A DNA stretch of 64,000 nt from Candidatus Palauibacter poriticola. Lineage in GTDB: Bacteria > Gemmatimonadota > Gemmatimonadetes > Palauibacterales > Palauibacteraceae. A program made the translations under genes and the position numbers. The stretch's first letter is position 1. Each line of letters begins with the position of its first letter. Below are positions 53,634 to 63,091 of this stretch, one piece after another. Location: positions 1 to 64,000 of the forward strand of contig JAAXHJ010000011.1 of NCBI GenBank assembly GCA_012270965.1, read 5' to 3'. The notes below the pieces were generated by a model. That model was not told where the DNA came from. It ran no database searches and saw only the letters and a program-made list of their open reading frames with translations.

Positions 53634-55569
53634 GTGGCAGCGTCAGGTGGGAGGCGCGAGGCGCCTCGTGGTACACCGTGTTGTTCGCCACCCGCCACCT
53701 CCGGTCGCGCGGATTCCCCGTGTTCCGGTTGATGTCGAAGTTGGGGAAGCTGCTGCTGTAGACGTCGACCCGGATGCGGTGTCCCGCCTTGAAGCGGTTC
53801 GCCGAGGGTTCGAGCGGGAACCGGAGGCGGTAGACCTCTCCCTCCTCCATGAGCACCGGCTGCTCGAAACCGTCGCGGTAGCGGGCGCGGAGGATCCCCT
53901 CGGAGACCGGGAAGGCGTAACCGCTCGGATAGTCCGGGCTCGTCGGGTGGACATCGAGCAGCTTCACGTAGAAGTCCGTGTCCGGCGCGTCGGATGAAAT
54001 GAAGAGAACCGCCGTGATGTCTCCGGCAATCGTCAGGTCGTCGGGGAGCGGGTCGGTCTGGAACACAAGAACGTCCGGGCGGGACGCGATCGGCATGCCC
54101 GGGATCCCGTGGCCCGGCAACGTCTCCATCTCGATCTGATCGCGCGGGCCCATCCCCTGGAATCCGAACTCGAGCGCGGGCCCGTACGCCACGATGCAGC
54201 GGCCATTGCTCGAGACCGTATCCCGCGGGTCGTACGTGTAGGTCGTTGAAGATTCTCGGGCGGTGGGCGCCTCGGGGGCGAGCGCGCCTCCCTCGTGGAG
54301 ATGGAATGCGGTGGGCCGAGCCGCAACCGGAGGCCAGCTCTCCTCGTAGCGCCACTCGCCGCCTTGGTTGATGCTGCCGTTCTCGGCCTTCCGGCCGTCC
54401 CCCCCGCCCATGATGAAGTACTTCGCGTGCGCCCACACGTCGGCGCTCTCGTCGCCCTTTAGCCAGCGGTCGAACCAGCGCAGCTCGAGGTTCAGGTAGT
54501 CGTCGTAGGTGACGATCCGGGCACCCGCGGTCCCGAAGTTCACCTCCCCGATCGACGACGCGAAGTTGTTGTGCGTCCACGGGCCGATGAGGATGTGCTG
54601 GTTCTCCCGCCCCATGCGCACCATCGCCTGGTAGCCGTCGCTGATCGTGCGAGGATACCAGTCGAACCAGCCCACGACCCACAGGATCGGCATGTCCGGG
54701 AACGACTCGAAGTGCTCGTCCATGCCCAGACCCCGTTGCCGCCAGAAGTCGCCGTAGTCGTAGTTGTTGAAATAGAGCTGGTGTGCCGCCTCCTCGTAGG
54801 TGGGCGCAAGGCTGAGGGGCGTCTCCCCGCGGCGCCACGGGATGCGCGACGCCCAGTCGAGGAACTTCTGGCCCGTGCGCATCTCGTCGATGGCTTCGGT
54901 GATCTGCGCATTCGCCCGCGCCTCGTTCCCGTTCGACGCGACCGACAGGATCCACTGTAGGAGTCCCAGGTGGAGCGCCCCGCCGCCCTTCATGCTGTAG
55001 GTGTAGGCGTTCGTCGGTCCCTGATACGGGATCATCGTCTTGAGGCTGGGCGGGTTCAGCGTCGCGGTCTCGAACTGGACCCACGCTTGGTACGAGACGC
55101 CGTACGTGCCCACCTGGCCGTCGCAGGAGGGGTGCCGCGCGACCCATTCGACCGTGTCGTAGCCGTCCTCCGGCTCTTGAACGAACGGGAAGAAATCCCC
55201 CGGTGAGTTGAACCTCCCGCGGCAGTCTTGGACGACGGAGACATACCCGTTCCGCGCAAAGAACATCGCGTGCTCGATCGAGATCGGGCGCATCTTGTCG
55301 TATGGAGTCCGCGCGAGGACGGCGGGGAGCCGTTCCTCCAGCGGGAGGCCGTCCTCCGCCGGCAGATAGAAATCCGTCATGAGTTCGAGGCCGTCGCGCA
55401 TGGGGACCGGCACGTCCTTCACGATGACGACGTCCCCATCGTTCTCTGCCGAGCGCCCGCCCGCCGACGCTTCGGCGCTTGCGGCCAGCCTCTCCGGCTC
55501 GAACGCGGCGCCGAGTCCGGCCATCCCCGCTCCCGCCAGCCCGGCTCGAACGAACGATCTGCGGTCCAT
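53623..55569 (-). CDS. CocE/NonD-family (S15-like) hydrolase, Tat-exported
   Basis: 648 residues from ATG 55569, with GGAGGAGG five bases upstream. The N-terminus has a Tat-type signal (DRRSFVRAGLAGAGMAGLGA). The alpha/beta hydrolase domain shows VPMRDGLELMTDFYLP, VVQDCRGRFNSPGDF and the nucleophile elbow VGTYGVSYQAW (Ser); a Xaa-Pro peptidase-type C-terminal jelly-roll domain follows (FYVKLLDVHP, GHRIRVDVYSSSFPNFD). Relatives are alpha-amino-acid ester hydrolases, cocaine esterase and X-Pro dipeptidyl peptidases. It probably acts in the periplasm on amides or esters of amino acids. Confidence 0.87.
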   Translation of the reverse strand: MDRRSFVRAGLAGAGMAGLGAAFEPERLAASAEASAGGRSAENDGDVVIVKDVPVPMRDGLELMTDFYLPAEDGLPLEERLPAVLARTPYDKMRPISIEHAMFFARNGYVSVVQDCRGRFNSPGDFFPFVQEPEDGYDTVEWVARHPSCDGQVGTYGVSYQAWVQFETATLNPPSLKTMIPYQGPTNAYTYSMKGGGALHLGLLQWILSVASNGNEARANAQITEAIDEMRTGQKFLDWASRIPWRRGETPLSLAPTYEEAAHQLYFNNYDYGDFWRQRGLGMDEHFESFPDMPILWVVGWFDWYPRTISDGYQAMVRMGRENQHILIGPWTHNNFASSIGEVNFGTAGARIVTYDDYLNLELRWFDRWLKGDESADVWAHAKYFIMGGGDGRKAENGSINQGGEWRYEESWPPVAARPTAFHLHEGGALAPEAPTARESSTTYTYDPRDTVSSNGRCIVAYGPALEFGFQGMGPRDQIEMETLPGHGIPGMPIASRPDVLVFQTDPLPDDLTIAGDITAVLFISSDAPDTDFYVKLLDVHPTSPDYPSGYAFPVSEGILRARYRDGFEQPVLMEEGEVYRLRFPLEPSANRFKAGHRIRVDVYSSSFPNFDINRNTGNPRDRRWRVANNTVYHEAPRASHLTLPLLP

Positions 55570-55738
55570 GTGGCCTCCTCCGGTGGGAGTGAGAGAGGGC
55601 GATCCGCGACATCGCCCCGCAATTCCCAACCTACGCACGGCAACCGCAACGTCCAGACGCGGTGGGGCGGCGGCGCACCCGGTCGCGGCCGGCGGTGCCT
55701 TGTCACGGGAAACGCCCGCGTCGAACGTTGGAGGCGCG

Positions 55739-57862
55739 ATGACGGGCAACCAGTTCCACCTCGGAATAGATGTGGGCGGCACCTTCACGGACGCGGTGCT
55801 GATCTGTGAGGAGACGGGGCGCATCGATACGGCGAAAGTTCCTTCCACGCCCGCGGATCCCTCCATCGGGTTCATGGCGGCGGTGGAGCGTGTCCTCGAG
55901 GGGAGGGCGGTCGATCCCGGTACCATCTCGCGCCTGGTCCACGGCACGACTGTCGCCACCAACTCGCTCATCGAGGGGAAAACGCCGAAGACGGCCTTCG
56001 TGACCACCGAGGGCTTCGGAGACATGCTCGAAATCGCCCGCCAGGTGAGGCCTTCCCTCTACGACGTCCACTTCGAGAAGTCCCGCCCGCTCGTCCCGCG
56101 CGACCTGTGCTACGAGGTTCCGGAGCGGCTGGACGCGGAGGGTGGCGTGCTCAAGCCCCTCGATGAGGACGCCGTCCGGGAGATCGCCGCGGCGCTGCGG
56201 GCGCGAGCTGTCCGGTCCGTCGCCGTATGTCTCCTGCACGGCTACGCGAACCCGGTCCACGAGGCACGCGTGGCGGAGATCCTGCGGGAAGAGGACTCCG
56301 ACCTCCTCATCTCGCTCTCATCCACCGTCTGCCCGGAGTTCCGGGAGTATTTCCGGGCCAGCACGTGCGTGATCAACGCCTGCATCGTCCCGGTGGTGGC
56401 TCGGTATCTCGCCGGAATCGAGGCGGGGCTGAAGCGGGCCGGTCTCCAAGCGGAGCTTCTCGTCATGCAGTCGAACGGCGGGGTGCTGACCGCGGCACAG
56501 GCGGCCAGCAAGCCGGTGTTCATGGTCGAGTCGGGTCCGGCGGCCGGCGTCGTCTCCGCCAACTTTATCGCGGGCCAACTCGGCCACACAGACCTGATTT
56601 CGTTTGACATGGGAGGAACGACGGCCAAGGCCGGCGCGGTCCTCGACGGCCGACCGCGAGTCACGAAGGAATACGAGGTTGGCGCCCAGGCCCAGCCAGG
56701 GCAGGGGATGACACGCGCCTCCGGCTACCCGATCCGCACGCCGGTCATCGACCTCGTGGAAGTAGGGGCCGGTGGGGGAAGCCGCGCCTGGGTGGACCCC
56801 GGAGGGGGGCTTCGCGTGGGCCCCCGGAGCGCGGGCGCCGACCCGGGACCCATCTGCTACGGACGGGGCGGGACCGAGCCCACGATCACGGACGCCAACC
56901 TCGTGCTCGGTCGGCTCAACCCCGACTACTTTCTGGGCGGCGAGATGGAACTCGACGTGGACGCGGCTACGGCGGGGATCCGTGAGCGCTGCGCCGAACC
57001 GCTCGGGCTGGCCCCGATCGAGGCGGCGAACGGGATCATCGAGATCGCGAACGCGACGATGGTCAACGCACTGCGGCTTGTGACCGTGCGCCGGGGCAAC
57101 GACCCGCGGGAGTTGACCATGGTCGCCTTCGGCGGGGCCGGGCCGCTGCACGCGAACCGGCTGTGCATGGAGATGCAGATTCCGGTCCTTGTGATCCCGC
57201 CGAGTCCCGGGACGGCGTCCGCCCTGGGCCTCCTCGTCACGGACCTCCGGCACGAGTTCTCGCGCACGCGCGTCACGGCCGCCGGTGCCGCGGACCCCGG
57301 GCAAATCCGGTCGCTCTTCGAAGTGATGGAGAATGAGGGTCGGCGTACGCTCCGGCGCGAGGGAGTGGCCGCGGCGGACATGGCGTTCCGGCGCGGGATC
57401 GAAATGCGGTACGCCGGGCAGTCGTCGGAAGTGCCCGTCGCGTTGCCCCGTGAAGGAGCGGACGATGGGACGGACGCCCGCGCGCTTGTCGGCGCGGTGT
57501 GCCGCTTCCACGGAGAGCACGAGAGGATCTACGGACGCGGATACCCCGAGGAACCGGTCGAACTCGTGAACTTCACCGTCACGGCGATCGGCCGGATCGC
57601 TCGGCCTCGGCTCTCGAAGATCGGCGCGAACGGAGAGGGCGTCTCGGACGCTCTGCGGGGGACGAGACGGGTGTTCTTCGCCGACGCCGCCGGCTTCGTC
57701 GAGACCGCGATCTATGATCGGGCGCGGCTGCGGGCGGGCCACCATGTCGCGGGCCCCGCGATCATCGAAGAGGTCGACTCCACGACTCTCCTCCACGAAG
57801 GATATCGCGCCGGAGTGGACGAGTCCGGGAACCTCCTGATCTCCCCGGGACGCGCCCCGTGA
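55739..57862 (+). CDS. hyuA: Hydantoinase/oxoprolinase subunit A (HyuA-like)
   Basis: 707 residues from ATG 55739 (GGAGG upstream). The ASKHA-type ATPase domain is clear: HLGIDVGGTFTDAVLICEE, VHGTTVATNSLIEGK, LISFDMGGTTAKAG and VAFGGAGPLHANRLC. It works with subunit B in ATP-dependent opening of 5-oxoproline, hydantoin or N-methylhydantoin rings, or in acetone/acetophenone carboxylases. Its stop overlaps the start of a small membrane protein gene. Subunit B is separated from it by the symporter gene, an unusual order. Confidence 0.9.
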   Translation: MTGNQFHLGIDVGGTFTDAVLICEETGRIDTAKVPSTPADPSIGFMAAVERVLEGRAVDPGTISRLVHGTTVATNSLIEGKTPKTAFVTTEGFGDMLEIARQVRPSLYDVHFEKSRPLVPRDLCYEVPERLDAEGGVLKPLDEDAVREIAAALRARAVRSVAVCLLHGYANPVHEARVAEILREEDSDLLISLSSTVCPEFREYFRASTCVINACIVPVVARYLAGIEAGLKRAGLQAELLVMQSNGGVLTAAQAASKPVFMVESGPAAGVVSANFIAGQLGHTDLISFDMGGTTAKAGAVLDGRPRVTKEYEVGAQAQPGQGMTRASGYPIRTPVIDLVEVGAGGGSRAWVDPGGGLRVGPRSAGADPGPICYGRGGTEPTITDANLVLGRLNPDYFLGGEMELDVDAATAGIRERCAEPLGLAPIEAANGIIEIANATMVNALRLVTVRRGNDPRELTMVAFGGAGPLHANRLCMEMQIPVLVIPPSPGTASALGLLVTDLRHEFSRTRVTAAGAADPGQIRSLFEVMENEGRRTLRREGVAAADMAFRRGIEMRYAGQSSEVPVALPREGADDGTDARALVGAVCRFHGEHERIYGRGYPEEPVELVNFTVTAIGRIARPRLSKIGANGEGVSDALRGTRRVFFADAAGFVETAIYDRARLRAGHHVAGPAIIEEVDSTTLLHEGYRAGVDESGNLLISPGRAP

Positions 57863-58029
57863 GCGGGCGAGACCGACTCCCCGCCGATCGCGCGACTGCG
57901 GATCGTCCCGATCCGGCCCGGATGGATCGGATCGCGCTCCCGCGCCTCAACCCGTGGCTCGCACTGCTCCTCCTCGTGCTCCTGGGCTTCGGCTACATCG
58001 GGCTCTGGGGCTGGCTGCTGGGGGGATAG
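57859..58029 (+). CDS. Small single-TM protein, probable symporter companion
   Basis: 56 residues from GTG 57859, overlapping the hyuA stop (GTGA) and ending six bases before the symporter ATG. A hydrophilic start (about 1-35) is followed by one helix (LALLLLVLLGFGYIGLWGWL) ending in Gly-Gly. Small membrane subunits next to sodium:solute symporters are known (e.g. YhdT with PanF), and position and spacing fit that role. No family is recognised; the reading frame has good coupling at both ends. Confidence 0.65.
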   Translation: MSGRDRLPADRATADRPDPARMDRIALPRLNPWLALLLLVLLGFGYIGLWGWLLGG

Positions 58030-58035
58030 CCGGGG

Positions 58036-59460
58036 ATGGAGGGGATAGAGGAGATCCGGCTTTCGTGGTGGCTCATCGGGGTCTACCTCGCCCTCATGCT
58101 GGGCGTCGGCGCGTGGTTCCGGCGGCGGGTGCGCTCCGCCGAGGACATGGCGGTGGCGGGGCGCCATTCCGGCGTGTGGCTCATCGCGTTTTCGGTCGCC
58201 GCCACCTGGATCAACGGGACCACCCTGATTGGGATTTCGGCGCTCGGCGCGGACTTCGGCCTCGACGCGTACTGGAGCGGCGGCTCCTTCATGCTGGGGA
58301 CGATCTGGATCGCGTACTTCATCATCCCGCGCCTCTGGGAGACAGGCGTCATCACGATCCCGGAACTGTTCGGCTGCTGCTTCGGTCCGCGCCACCGGAT
58401 CGTCTCTCTACTTCTCGTCATCCTGCGGGACATGGGGGTGACGGCGGGGACGATCGGCGCGCTGACGCTCGTCACCACGGCGGTCCTCGGCATCTCGGTG
58501 GCCGAGTCGCTCGTCCTGTGGGTTGGCGTCACATCCGTCTATGTGTTCTTGGGCGGCATGTGGGCGGTGATGGCCACGGACGCGATCCAGTTCTTCATCA
58601 TCTTGGCTGGTTCGATCGCGGTGCTGGCGGCGGGGCTGGCCGCGGCTGGAGGACTCGGCGAGCTGAGCGCGAGCCTCGATCCGGTGCTGATCGACATCTT
58701 CGGGCGGGCGGGCGTCACGCAGGTGCTGGCGTGGGTCGTCATCGGCCTCGCGATCACGGGCGCCTACCAGGGGCTCATCCAACGGGGCTTCGCGGCGAAG
58801 AGCGCGGATGTGGCGCGGCGGGGGTTCCTGTACGGCGGGGTCATCGCTTCGATCTGGTACATGACGCCGCCCCTCATCGGGATCGTCGCCCGAACGATCC
58901 ACGGCCCCGGCCTCGCGGCGGAGGACGCCTTCGTCACACTCGCCTTCGGGGCGGCGGGGAACGAACTCGCGAGCCTCGTCGTCGTGTGCGTGCTCGCGGC
59001 GAGCATGTCGACGCTTTCCAGCACGATCAACACGATCGCCTCCAACTTCACGCTGGACCTGTACACCCGCTTCATCGACCCCACGGCGAGCGCGGTCCGA
59101 CAGCTGCGGGCGTATCGTCTGAACGTCCTCCTCGTGGGGGCGCTCGCGGCGGTCCTCTACCTGGCGCTGCCGCTCCTCATCGAACTGTTCTGGATCGGGG
59201 GACGGATCATGGGAGCCTCGGTCGCTCCCGCGCTCGTCGGACTCGTCCTCTTCCCCTCGCTCCGGCAGGCGCCGCGGACGGTGATGGCGGCCATGCTCAT
59301 CGGTGCCTCCGTGCAGGCCGCGTGGCAGACGTTCGGCGCGATCCGCGAAGTGGGGGCCGTCGTCATCATCTGGGAGCTGGATCCGATCCTGATCGGACTG
59401 CCGCTTACGATCCTGATTCTGTGGATCGGCGCACGCCTCGAGACTCGAACGGATTGCTGA
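58036..59460 (+). CDS. Sodium:solute symporter (SSS family)
   Basis: 474 residues, about thirteen helices. Diagnostic SSS segments: VAGRHSGVWLIAFSVAATWI, ITGAYQGLIQRGFAAKSADV and VLAASMSTLSSTINTIASNF (Na-site Ser/Thr in the eighth helix). It imports an organic solute with sodium. Embedded between hyuA and hyuB, it very likely brings in the ring substrate or a degradation product. Confidence 0.9.
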   Translation: MEGIEEIRLSWWLIGVYLALMLGVGAWFRRRVRSAEDMAVAGRHSGVWLIAFSVAATWINGTTLIGISALGADFGLDAYWSGGSFMLGTIWIAYFIIPRLWETGVITIPELFGCCFGPRHRIVSLLLVILRDMGVTAGTIGALTLVTTAVLGISVAESLVLWVGVTSVYVFLGGMWAVMATDAIQFFIILAGSIAVLAAGLAAAGGLGELSASLDPVLIDIFGRAGVTQVLAWVVIGLAITGAYQGLIQRGFAAKSADVARRGFLYGGVIASIWYMTPPLIGIVARTIHGPGLAAEDAFVTLAFGAAGNELASLVVVCVLAASMSTLSSTINTIASNFTLDLYTRFIDPTASAVRQLRAYRLNVLLVGALAAVLYLALPLLIELFWIGGRIMGASVAPALVGLVLFPSLRQAPRTVMAAMLIGASVQAAWQTFGAIREVGAVVIIWELDPILIGLPLTILILWIGARLETRTDC

Positions 59461-61239
59461 ATGCCGCAGCCTGAAAGCCGGACCGTGACTACCGCGAGTG
59501 CCGTGAGTGCCATGGATCCGGTTCTCTTCGAGGTCATACGGAACGCGCTCGTCGAGGCGACGGAGGAGATGTCGGTCACGCTTCAGCGGACGGCCTATTC
59601 GACCAACATCAAGACGCGGCTCGACTATTCGTGCGCCTTCGTGGACGCGGAGGGGCGGATGATCGCGCAGGCGTTCTGCCAGCCGGCCCACCTCGTGACG
59701 ATCGGGCGGCTCGTCCCGCGGGCGGTGGCCGAATACGCGGACGAACACCGTGGCGCGACCCTCGGCCCCGGCGACGCGCTGCTGGTCAACGATCCGCACC
59801 GGCAGGCGAGCCATCTCAACGACGTCTTCCTCATCTCTCCCTTCTTCCACGACGGCGACTTGGTCGGCTACGTGGCGAACTGCTGCCATCACGTCGACGT
59901 GGGAGGCGGGGCGCCGGCGAGCATCGGGGCGTTCCGCGAGATCTACCAGGAGGGGATCATCCTCCCCGTCGTGAAGCTCTTCGACGACGGCGATTTGGTG
60001 GACGACGTTCTGAAGCTCATGCTCGCCAACGTGCGCGCCAAGAAGGAGGTGGCGGGCGACCTGCGCGCGCAGCACGCGGCGAACGAGATCGGGCTGCGTC
60101 GGCTTTCGACGCTGTGGGAACGCTACGGCACGGAGATGCTGGGTTCCTACATGGATCGCATGATCGAGTACAGCGAGCGGCGGCTGCGCGCGGAGTTGGC
60201 GGAGCTTCCGCGGGGAGAGTTCGCGGCGGAGGGCTGTCTCGACGACGACGGGATCACCGGGGAGCCGGTCCGGCTGAAGGTCCGGATCCGGTTCGACGGT
60301 TCGACGGCGCGCTTCGACTTCACTGGGACCGACGCACAGCGCGCGGCGCCGATGAACTGCAACCTGACGCAGTGCTTCACGGCCTGCGTATACGTGCTCA
60401 AGTGCCTCGTCGACCCGGACATCCCGTTGAACGAAGGGTTCTACCGTCCCATCGAGGTGATCGCGCCGGAGGGGTCCGCGGTGAACGTCCGGCCCCCGGC
60501 CGGAGTCGTCGGCGGGTGGGAAGTCGCGATGCGGCTGTGCGACATCATGTTCCGCGCGCTCGCCGATCCCCTGCCGAAACGCGTTCCCGCGGGGACGAAG
60601 GGGATGATCTGCCACGTGGGCTTCGGCGGCGAGGATCCGGCGACGGGGGAGTACTACTGCTTCCTCGAAACGCTCGCGGGCGGGTACGGCGGGCGGCACG
60701 ACGCCGACGGTCCGGACGCGGTCCAGACCCACATCCAGAACACGCAGAACGCGCCGGTCGAGGAGACCGAACTCAACTATCCGGTGCGGATCCACGAGTA
60801 CAGCTTGGTTCCCGACTCCGAGGGGGCGGGCCGGTGGCGGGGTGGCTTGGCGCTGTGCCGCGAGTACGAGTTCGTGGGTCACGAGCCGATGTTCACGACA
60901 CTGGCGGACCGTGCGCGGTTCCCGGCCCGCGGTCTGTACGGGGGAGACGCCGGGAAGGTCGCGAGCTACATGCTGATTTCGGGCGGCGCGGCGCGCGATC
61001 TGGGCTCGAAGGCGACGGTGCAGCTCACGGCGGGGGATCGCGTGCGGATCGAGACCGCGGGTGGGGGCGGGTTCGGGCCGGCGCGCGAACGGGATCCGGA
61101 GGCGGTGCTGCGGGACGTGCGGGAAGGCAAGGTCTCCCGGGCCCGGGCGCGCGAGGCCTATGGCGTGGCCATCGAGCCGGGGGAGTGGGCAGTCGACCTC
61201 GCGGAGACGGGCAGGTTGCGCCGGTCAGCGGGACGATGA
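59461..61239 (+). CDS. hyuB: Hydantoinase/oxoprolinase subunit B (HyuB-like)
   Basis: 592 residues. ATG 59461 follows the symporter stop directly; ATG 59512 (MDPVLFEVIRNALVEATEEM) is the start of the conserved domain and a possible alternative. Conserved HyuB features: DYSCAFVDAEGRMIAQAFCQ, LLVNDPHRQASHLNDVF, CCHHVDVGG and the C-terminal TAGGGGFGPARERDPE. Together with HyuA it forms the ATP-dependent cyclic amidohydrolase. It overlaps the flavoprotein gene by four bases (ATGA). Confidence 0.92.
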   Translation: MPQPESRTVTTASAVSAMDPVLFEVIRNALVEATEEMSVTLQRTAYSTNIKTRLDYSCAFVDAEGRMIAQAFCQPAHLVTIGRLVPRAVAEYADEHRGATLGPGDALLVNDPHRQASHLNDVFLISPFFHDGDLVGYVANCCHHVDVGGGAPASIGAFREIYQEGIILPVVKLFDDGDLVDDVLKLMLANVRAKKEVAGDLRAQHAANEIGLRRLSTLWERYGTEMLGSYMDRMIEYSERRLRAELAELPRGEFAAEGCLDDDGITGEPVRLKVRIRFDGSTARFDFTGTDAQRAAPMNCNLTQCFTACVYVLKCLVDPDIPLNEGFYRPIEVIAPEGSAVNVRPPAGVVGGWEVAMRLCDIMFRALADPLPKRVPAGTKGMICHVGFGGEDPATGEYYCFLETLAGGYGGRHDADGPDAVQTHIQNTQNAPVEETELNYPVRIHEYSLVPDSEGAGRWRGGLALCREYEFVGHEPMFTTLADRARFPARGLYGGDAGKVASYMLISGGAARDLGSKATVQLTAGDRVRIETAGGGGFGPARERDPEAVLRDVREGKVSRARAREAYGVAIEPGEWAVDLAETGRLRRSAGR

Positions 61240-62414
61240 CTGCGGGAGCGAAGACCGCCGATGCCGTGGTCATCGGTGGCGGGATCATGGGCGCCAGCGT
61301 CGCGCACTTTCTCGCCAAGAGAGGGTTCGGACGCGTCGTGCTGCTCGAGAAGGGACGCCTGGCGAGCGTAAGCACGGGACATTCCGCCGCGATCGTCCGC
61401 ACGTACTACTCGAACCCGATCACGCTCGAACTCGCGAAGCGGGCCCTTCACATGTTCGAAAACGACCGGGAGCTGCTCGGTGGCGACTGCGGGTTCCGCC
61501 CCATCGGCTTCCTCCTCTTGATCGGCGAGCGCCTGCGCGCCGCCGGGGAGCACATCCTCGAGTCGGAGCGACGGTACGGGCTCCGCGTCGAACGCCTCAC
61601 CGTGGAGGATGTCGCCGATCTGGCGCCTCCGCTCTCCTCGGACGGCGTGTCCCATGGCATCCTTGAGCCCCGCTCGGGCTACGCCGATCCGATCCGCACG
61701 ACGAAGAACCTCGTGGCGGCGGCTCGCCCGTGGGGACTCGAGCCCCGCGTCGGCGTGGCCGCCACGGGTGTCCGGCTTCATGGGGACCGGGTGGTCGCGG
61801 TGGAGACTGCGGACGGGACGATCGCGACAAACGTCGTCGTGAACGCCGCGGGCCCGTGGGCAGGTCGGGTAGGCTTGTGGCTCGGCCTCGGGTACTCGCT
61901 CCGCTGGAGCCGAGAGAGCGACCTGTTCGTGGAGAGGCCGGCCGACGTCGGCGCTCTCCCGGTGGTCTCCGATCCGGGTCTGCGAGTCTACCTGCGGCCC
62001 TACGGCGAAGACCGGATCGTCGCCGGGTTGGGGGCGCCCAAGGATATCGAGCCGGTGGATCCGGACGACTGCGATCCGACCCTCGATCCAGGAATGCGCG
62101 AACGCATCGAGCGCCCGCTCTTCCAGAGGATCCCGGCGCTCGCCCGCGCGCGGCACCTGGGCGGCTACGCCTCGCTCTACACGATCACGGACGACTGGCA
62201 TCCCATCGTAGGGCCGGAGCCCGGCCTCGATGGCTACTACGCCTGCTTCGGCGGCAGCGGCCACGGGTTCAAGCTGGGACCGCCGATCGGCGAGGCGCTC
62301 GCCGACATCATCTGCGGCGAGACGCCGGAGATCGACCTCACACCCTTCCGCCCAAGCCGCTTCATCGACGGAGAGCCGCTCACCTCCGCATGGGGCGATG
62401 GCAACCGCGGCTGA
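61236..62414 (+). CDS. FAD-dependent oxidoreductase (DAO family, sarcosine-oxidase-like)
   Basis: 392 residues. The N-terminal Rossmann motif is AVVIGGGIMGASVAHFLAKR (GxGxxG), with the Glu at VVLLEKG binding ribose, and the DAO-family end GYYACFGGSGHGFKLGPPIG. Its length and pattern are closest to sarcosine oxidase beta subunit and dimethylglycine/proline dehydrogenase-like proteins, which oxidise N-methyl or secondary amines. ATGA overlap with hyuB suggests it oxidises the amino acid released from the opened ring; this is inference. Confidence 0.85.
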   Translation: MTAGAKTADAVVIGGGIMGASVAHFLAKRGFGRVVLLEKGRLASVSTGHSAAIVRTYYSNPITLELAKRALHMFENDRELLGGDCGFRPIGFLLLIGERLRAAGEHILESERRYGLRVERLTVEDVADLAPPLSSDGVSHGILEPRSGYADPIRTTKNLVAAARPWGLEPRVGVAATGVRLHGDRVVAVETADGTIATNVVVNAAGPWAGRVGLWLGLGYSLRWSRESDLFVERPADVGALPVVSDPGLRVYLRPYGEDRIVAGLGAPKDIEPVDPDDCDPTLDPGMRERIERPLFQRIPALARARHLGGYASLYTITDDWHPIVGPEPGLDGYYACFGGSGHGFKLGPPIGEALADIICGETPEIDLTPFRPSRFIDGEPLTSAWGDGNRG

Positions 62415-62461
62415 ACCGTTGATTCCCCCTTGACGAAACCGCGTATCTTGGATGCGAAGCA

Positions 62462-63091
62462 GTGATCTCGACCTCAACTCCGATGCGCCGTTGCGGTGAC
62501 AAGATCCTCACTGCGGCGTCGCTTCGAGAATGCGGGGTGCCGCAGCCCGAGGCAAGGGTCGCGTTCACCGAGGAATCCGCGCTCGAGGCGATTGAGGAAC
62601 TGGGCTACCCCGTGGTCCTCAAGCCCGCGGTCGGCTCCTGGGGCCGCCTGCTGTCGAGGATCAACGACCGGCACGCGGCGGAGACGGTCCTCGAACACAA
62701 GGCGATCCTGGGCAGCTATCATCACTCGATCTTCTTCATGCAGAAGTACGTCGAGAAGGGGGGGCGCGACATCCGCGCGTTCGTCGTCGGCGAGGATTGC
62801 GTGGCGGCCATCCACCGGTCGTCCGAGCATTGGATCACGAACACGGCCCGCGGCGGAACGGCCTCGAACTGTCCCGTGACGAGCGAGATCGGGGAGCTGT
62901 GCCTGCGGGCGGCGGAGGCCGTGGGCGGGGGCGTGGTGGCCGTGGATCTGTTCGAGAGCGACGGCGGACTGCTCGTGAACGAAGTGAACTACACGATGGA
63001 GTTCAGGAACAGCATCGACGTCACCGGCGTGAACATTCCGGAGAGGATCGTGTCGTACCTGGTCTCGCCGGACCGTCTTTCGGACCGATGA
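62462..63091 (+). CDS. lysX: LysX-like ATP-grasp ligase lacking the N-terminal domain
   Basis: 209 residues from GTG 62462 (ATG 62483 is an alternative). The ATP-grasp region is closely LysX/ArgX-like: [56 protein letters not shown] and [20 protein letters not shown]. Full-length LysX has about 280 residues with an N-terminal pre-ATP-grasp domain of about 80 residues; here it is absent, and the flavoprotein gene ends only 47 bases upstream. LysX ligates alpha-aminoadipate (or glutamate) to the carrier LysW. lysW is not seen in the window. It is coupled to the next gene by ATGA. Confidence 0.85.
   Translation: MISTSTPMRRCGDKILTAASLRECGVPQPEARVAFTEESALEAIEELGYPVVLKPAVGSWGRLLSRINDRHAAETVLEHKAILGSYHHSIFFMQKYVEKGGRDIRAFVVGEDCVAAIHRSSEHWITNTARGGTASNCPVTSEIGELCLRAAEAVGGGVVAVDLFESDGGLLVNEVNYTMEFRNSIDVTGVNIPERIVSYLVSPDRLSDR

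Noticed and set aside
59631-62414. A 927-codon open frame in another frame of hyuB that runs into the flavoprotein
   Set aside because: Its first 535 codons are Arg/Gly-rich out-of-frame translation of hyuB; the real gene in that frame starts at the ATG at 61236.
62430-62449. A promoter (TTGACG ... TATCTT) before lysX
   Set aside because: The two boxes are only eight bases apart, too close for a standard sigma-70 promoter.
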